DNA of 64,000 bases. Source: Parascedosporium putredinis (taxonomy: Eukaryota; Ascomycota; Sordariomycetes; Microascales; Microascaceae). Position 1 is the first letter of the stretch; every line of letters begins with the position of its first letter. The notes beneath the pieces were generated by a model. That model saw nothing but the letters and a program-made list of their open reading frames with translations, had not been told where the DNA came from and did not search any database. The DNA is taken from the NCBI GenBank assembly GCA_949357655.1, contig CASHTG010000019.1, positions 744,001 to 808,000 on the forward strand, written 5' to 3'. Below, one piece after another: positions 59,540 to 64,000 of the stretch. Both the position numbers and the translations under genes were made by a program.

Positions 59540-61460
59540 TTAAAAAGAAAGAAAGAAAAGACCAGGCACACACACAATCAGGATAAGATGTCGACATCTT
59601 CGAGATACAACCGAGGCAATTTTACTAGCCCTCTTATCGACCGTTCCGACCGCTTCCCGCAAAACCCGCGCCCGTGGCGGGTTCGCGCCATGCAAGCTCC
59701 TCCAGAAATCACGGTCCCAGAACCAAGCGGGCTGACACATCTTGTCCGCGCCCGGCTGGGAACCCCCAGCCCTCGAGCACCCTTCTCCGCCATCCTCGCG
59801 GCACCACGGGAGGGAGGCTGGATCCAAGGCCTGGTACCAGGTCTGACCCGGGATATGGCTCCGCTGGACGGGCGGGACCCGGCCGAGGGCGATCTTGCGC
59901 TGCCACGAGACCATGAACCGGCAGGTTTGGCCCGCGTGGCTGAATTTGGGGCAGGTGCGGGCGGCGAAGCCCGTCCCTATGGAGTGCTGGTGCCAGGCCA
60001 CGTGGCCTTGGTAGCGTGAGGCGTCGCGCTGCGCCGAGGGGGCATGTTCAGGATGCGGCCTGTGGTGAAGAAGGCGTCCGCCGCGTCTACTTCGGCCGCC
60101 GCCGCCGCCGAAGTGACCGTTGTCGTGGTGGTCAGTGTTGCGGTCGTCGGAGCGGCCCCTCCGGGGAAAGAAGCGGGGCCAGAGTACTCGAGACAGCTGC
60201 ACCGCGAGGGGCGAAAGCCAGCATCTCGGGGACTTCGCCCGGCCGCGACGCCGGCATGATGTATTTGGCGGCGTTCTCTCTCAGCTCGGCTATGGCCGCC
60301 CTCACGTCCGAGGCGCGAAGCCCCTGCTGGGGAAGGCCCGCAACCTCGGCAGGGGACCCGTCTCCGCCTGCCACGAGAGGCGCAGGTCGAGCTCGCCCGA
60401 CGGCGACTGGAGGCACAGGTAAGCCGTGGGCCAGTTCCTCTGCACGGGCCCAGCGTCGGCGGCGACGCGCCTGCAGTCCGGGCACCGCGTCTCGTGGCTC
60501 GGGTGCTTGCACTGCGCGAGCACGGTCTCGAAGCTCAGCAGGGCGGCCCGGTGGCGCAGCTGGTAGTACCGCGAGGAAACGGCGTCCCACGTAATTTTGA
60601 CGTGCGCGCACAGGCTTAGGTAGCCCTGGCGTCCGGCGCACTCCCGGAACCGCCACGGCCGCTCCCGCTCTGCCGCGGAGAAGAGGCGCCAGTTGTGGTC
60701 CAAGTTGCAGCCCGAGCAGTGAAACTGCCGCTTTGTATTGCTGGCGTGGTTCCCCGTCGCCGCCAGGACTCTGTCGGCTGCCGCGTCCTCCTGCACAGGA
60801 AGCAGCTTCGGTCATCCCGCAGGCGCCGGGCAATGATTTTACGATTAGTGTCACTCCAGTACACGCTGATGTCGGGTCCGACGCCGTCGGGGTTGGCGCG
60901 GTCCATCGGGTAGAGAAATCGGTGGAACTCGCGGCCGAGCAGAACCTGCTTGAACCTGCGCGAGACGCGCCGGAGCAGAAAGTACGCCACCGGGTCGTCG
61001 CCCAGGGCCTTGAAGATCATGAGCAGGATCTCGTCGGGGAGCAGGGAGATGGGGCTGAGCCGGGCGTTGTAGTAGAGCCGGGCCACGAGCGGGTCCATGT
61101 GCTCGGAGAGAGCCGCGAGGGCGTCCTGCTCGGCGATTTCGCGGGCCCTGACCATTGCGCTGAGTGTCCGCTTGGGCCCGTGTTCCGGAGGCGGCACGCC
61201 CGCCAGTCTTGTGTCTGGGTTAGGCAGGGGCCGGATGCTAGGACTTCAGAAACGGCCGCTGCCCTGACGGTATTGTGAGGTAAATCGATGATCCGCGCCC
61301 CTCGTGGGGTTCGCCTCAAGCGAGGTGGCTGATGATCCATAGGCGTGCTTGGCCCCGTGAATAAGTCTGCGGTCCTTCTCTCGGAGCTTGACGAGGCCCT
61401 CTGATGTCCTGATTCTGGTTGGCCGCGTCTTCGATGGAACAGATTTCGAAAGAAGGACAT
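59540..61460 (-). CDS. F-box protein with Cys-rich middle
   Basis: Likely SCF substrate adaptor. N-terminus MSFFRNLFHRRRG, then the F-box LSPISLLPDEILLMIFKAL followed by DDPVAYFLLRRVSRRFKQV. After it comes a cysteine/histidine-rich part with SCFLCRR, QFHCSGCNLDHNWRLFS and CKHPSHETRCPDCRR, spaced as a possible zinc site. The C-terminal part has ELRENAAKYIMPASRPGEVP and SIGTGFAARTCPKFSHAGQT, then GRVPPVQRS and WYQALDPAS, a pattern I know from large F-box families of Sordariomycetes. About five one-base losses (61199-61201, near 60795, near 60345 and two between 60180 and 60020) break it into frames; the end at 59540 is the least certain. Its target is unknown. Confidence 0.75.
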
Positions 61461-63371
61461 GGCCAGGATTCAGCCCTGGACTAGTTGGTTTGTTTGGGGA
61501 AGATTGGAGAGATTAGGAAAAAAATGGTGATGGAATAGTTGGATGGGGAGGAGATAGAAAACGATGATGATGATGGGTTTCTCTCTCTCTCTCTCCCTCT
61601 CTCTTCGCTCGCGTTGGTGACGGTCTTATATAGGCTTTCTACACGGCGAGCCTCTTCCCATGGCTTTCTCTCGATCCAGAGGCTCCACAGCGTATACGCC
61701 AACTCTATTCACCCTCAATCGCTCCCTCTGGGTGCCTCGACCCGTGACTTTCTACTCACTAGTGCTCCATCTCGACCAGGAAGAAGCAGGAAAGGAGAGA
61801 GCATCGTAGGTTGCCCGTGGTGTTAGTGAAAAGAATCTTGGTTTTGGCGACTTATTTTCACCCTCATCCCTTGTCTGGAGATACGTAACTCTCCATAGCT
61901 TCGAAAAAGAAGCCCCCGTGACCTCAAAGGTGAAGCGATCACAGGCTTGAAGGTAGAAACACTGGGGCACCTGGAGATATCCCTTGGAAAACGAGGGAGC
62001 GGCCTCACTTTTAGTAAGAAAAAAAAAAAAAGGGGCCGTCACGGTCAAACCTTGTTTGCGAATCGCGAGGCCCTATGAGCTGAGAAATCTCGAGCTGCCA
62101 CACCGTTAGGCTGCGGGCTGTGAATCTCGACAAGCCCAAATTGACAGGCCAGACACAAAACCGCCCAAGGTCATCGCCAGTGCCCGTTCAAGACACAACC
62201 AACATATGCATACATATAGACACTACACACATGTCAGGAATCACGCGGGAAATCAAATGGTAACAAGTAGGCCAAAAGATAGGTCAAGGTATATATATAA
62301 AGATGGGTTCATGTTTCCTGTGAGGAAGTCTGAAACCGCTAACTCTAGCTTCAATGTCGAGAGAAAAAAGAAAAATAGTAACCAACGTTGTCGGTCTCTC
62401 AACAACTCCAATATGCTCATGTCTTCCTGTGCTCTTTAAGAATGCAGAAAAAAACGAGATAAAAAAATATTGCTTCTTGGATCTTCGCTTGCGGAGTGTG
62501 TTCCGCTATCAGAGGCGGGTAAGGGTCCCTGCCCCGAATCCAACATCTGAAAATAAAAAGAAAGGTTATGCCCTGTCTCATAAGTTCATTCCCTCGCGCC
62601 ATGAAAATGCTTATGAAAAAAAATGCTGCATGAAACTCATAGGGGAGAGAGAAGCTAAGCCCTTCATCGGCAAAAGTCGACGAATGGCACGCAAACTTCT
62701 TTCTTCTTGCGTCCGCCCGGAACGACTCACAATGGAGACGTCAGGGTCAGGATGCAAGAAATAAATCCCGCAAAGAAAAGAGGAAGCCGAAAGAGGCTCT
62801 AGGTCTTGTGACTAATAGTATAATGCAAATCGGAGGTGACCAATTCTCGAAATAGAGAATGAAAAAAAAAAAAAAGAATGGGAAAAGAGCACCATCAAGG
62901 GTCGTTGATTGAGTGGCCGCTGGTGCGTTGTGAAAAGAGGACCAAACCCCATTCGCTCACCGACGGGAAATTGAGGGCGGTGACCCGGAAAATGTGGCCC
63001 CGTCCTTCCTTTGGCGTCGATTTGGGAGTTCGGCTTTCTCCGTGTCCCCGTGTGCACCTGGAGAGAATGGCCCACTACCCAAGGAGGATGATGACGGTAG
63101 ACCGGCCGAGTAATATGGTCGTGGAAGAAACGCGGGTGAAGTGAGGCTTTGGGTGGTTGTTCGCTGGAAGCACTGAATAACGCAATATGTCATGCAATTG
63201 GCGTGTAACGAGATAGAGGTGTCCGGATTCCCTGGAGATAGTAGGACTCGGGAGAGAATGGCGTAATTGAACCTGCACGTGGCACAACTCCCAGGGAGGA
63301 AATATATCGTGTGCAGTCCCAAACCCAGAGGGAAATGGAATTTGGAACGACACTTTTTCCCGCCCACTCAT
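61461..63371. other. Intergenic region upstream of the F-box gene
   Basis: 1.9 kb. It holds the F-box promoter with a (TC)n tract, A-rich stretches (62000-62640) and only short open frames. Nothing recognisable is encoded. The right end is 3' UTR of the minus-strand gene at 63372. Confidence 0.45.
61580..61604. repeat. (TC)n microsatellite in the F-box promoter
   Basis: Interrupted TC dinucleotide run, preceded by four GAT units. It lies about 120 bp upstream of the F-box ATG and is a GA tract on the coding strand. Confidence 0.7.
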
Positions 63372-64000
63372 TTAGCAGCCGACAGGGACCCATCGCGTCG
63401 GAACGCCGTCGGAACGGATATCATAAGGCTTTGTGATGGGCTTCCTCGGAGGCAGAGCCCATCTTGCGCGACCAGGACGTTGATCGTCCAACTTTCCACG
63501 CTTCCTCATGGCCATTTCCAGCACCGCAATGCGAATGAAATCCGAGTTCTCACGCATTTCGCGCTGCCGCATGACACCTGGTGGGTAAGAAAATGACGTC
63601 TGGTTCGGCGACTGAGGTTGGGGCGTGTAGGACTGGGAGGAAGACGAGCTGGCGGAAGATGAGGAGGTGTTGGCTTGGGCGGAGCGCGATAGGCTAGTAG
63701 AAGGCGTCTCCGAACTCATCGGAGCCTGTGACCTCTGGACCTTGTACGTCTGCATCTGGATGGACGCGGCAAAGGACCGTGTTGAGGACCTCGGTAAATT
63801 TTTGGCGTTCGGCTCCATGGGCGAGCCAGTCGTTGGGTTGAGGTAACGCCGCAGCGCAGCCGACGGCTCTTCATCGAGAACGGGGGTCGGCGCTCGTCGG
63901 TATACGGGACCTTGGGATCGATGGTCAGGATGGATCGGGTGAGAAAATCGTCGGGTGGAATGGAGACCAAGGCCAGGGAAGAGAAAGATTTGGCGGCGGA
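63372..64000 (-). CDS. Unassigned protein, C-terminal part (start beyond window)
   Basis: The frame is open to the right edge, so the N-terminus lies beyond base 64000. The visible ~210 residues read SIPPDDFLTRSILTIDPKVP near the edge, then a Ser/Gln-rich linker, then a compact basic end: REMRENSDFIRIAVLEMAM, RKRGKLDDQRPGRARWALPP and KPYDIRSDGVPTRWVPVGC. This last block looks like a conserved C-terminal domain of filamentous fungi, but I cannot name a function. One base is missing at 63882-63886 (G5), which joins the two frames. Confidence 0.7.
   Translation of the reverse strand, partial: RRQIFLFPGLGLHSTRRFSHPIHPDHRSQGPVYRRAPTPVLDEEPSAALRRYLNPTTGSPMEPNAKNLPRSSTRSFAASIQMQTYKVQRSQAPMSSETPSTSLSRSAQANTSSSSASSSSSQSYTPQPQSPNQTSFSYPPGVMRQREMRENSDFIRIAVLEMAMRKRGKLDDQRPGRARWALPPRKPITKPYDIRSDGVPTRWVPVGC

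Overview
The window looks like nuclear DNA of a filamentous ascomycete (Pezizomycotina, probably Sordariomycetes). Coding exons are broken by short introns of about 56-137 bp with GT..AG ends and CTAAC-type branch sites. Gene families (Atg16, Vps16, Ase1, Dot1, Dma1, an Irs4-like EH protein, a Pth11/SAT4-type rhodopsin-fold membrane protein, a secreted GMC oxidoreductase) are fungal, and promoters are CT-rich. I recognise 16 genes on both strands; one runs off each end of the window.

Layout. 1-3950 (-): RRP5, C-terminus cut off by the window. 4450-7522 (+): YML020W-like alpha/beta-hydrolase-fold protein, head to head with RRP5. 8454-10263 (-): mitochondrial processing peptidase alpha. 12122-14050 (-): FHA-RING ubiquitin ligase Dma1. 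14.05-20.83 kb: a gene-poor stretch with one possible flavin-monooxygenase remnant. 20827-23887 (-) and 24767-25540 (+): VPS16 and ATG16, divergently transcribed. 26029-27632 (-): DOT1 H3K79 methyltransferase. 29663-32098 (+) and 32343-34041 (-): secreted GMC oxidoreductase and secreted M28 aminopeptidase, tail to tail, each with a TATA box. 37003-39457 (+): ASE1/PRC1 microtubule bundler. 42046-44240 (+): EH-domain Irs4-like protein. 44614-46023 (-): class V aminotransferase-fold PLP enzyme. 48285-49590 (-): rhodopsin-fold membrane protein. 53694-55097 (+): intronless erythromycin-esterase-family protein. 57451-58466 (+): endonuclease/exonuclease/phosphatase (TDP2-like). 59540-61460 (-): F-box protein. 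63372-64000 (-): 3' part of an unassigned protein.

The most important caution is technical. Almost every gene has frame breaks, at least 40 in total. Where I could define them, nearly all are single missing bases, mostly inside or beside short runs of C/G or A/T. The protein reads on smoothly in the next frame and all splice phases agree once the break is allowed. This is the signature of uncorrected long-read homopolymer errors, not of pseudogenes. Gene limits below therefore span the whole inferred gene.

Most genes are housekeeping (ribosome biogenesis, mitochondrial import, HOPS/autophagy, chromatin, spindle). The accessory part is the secreted enzyme pair, the membrane receptor-like protein and the esterase-family gene. 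I found no convincing new multi-gene system. The best leads are the bacterial-type esterase gene with its flanking short palindromes, the VPS16/ATG16 shared promoter, an in-frame acidic extension after the ATG16 stop, and a flavoenzyme remnant in the gene-poor region.
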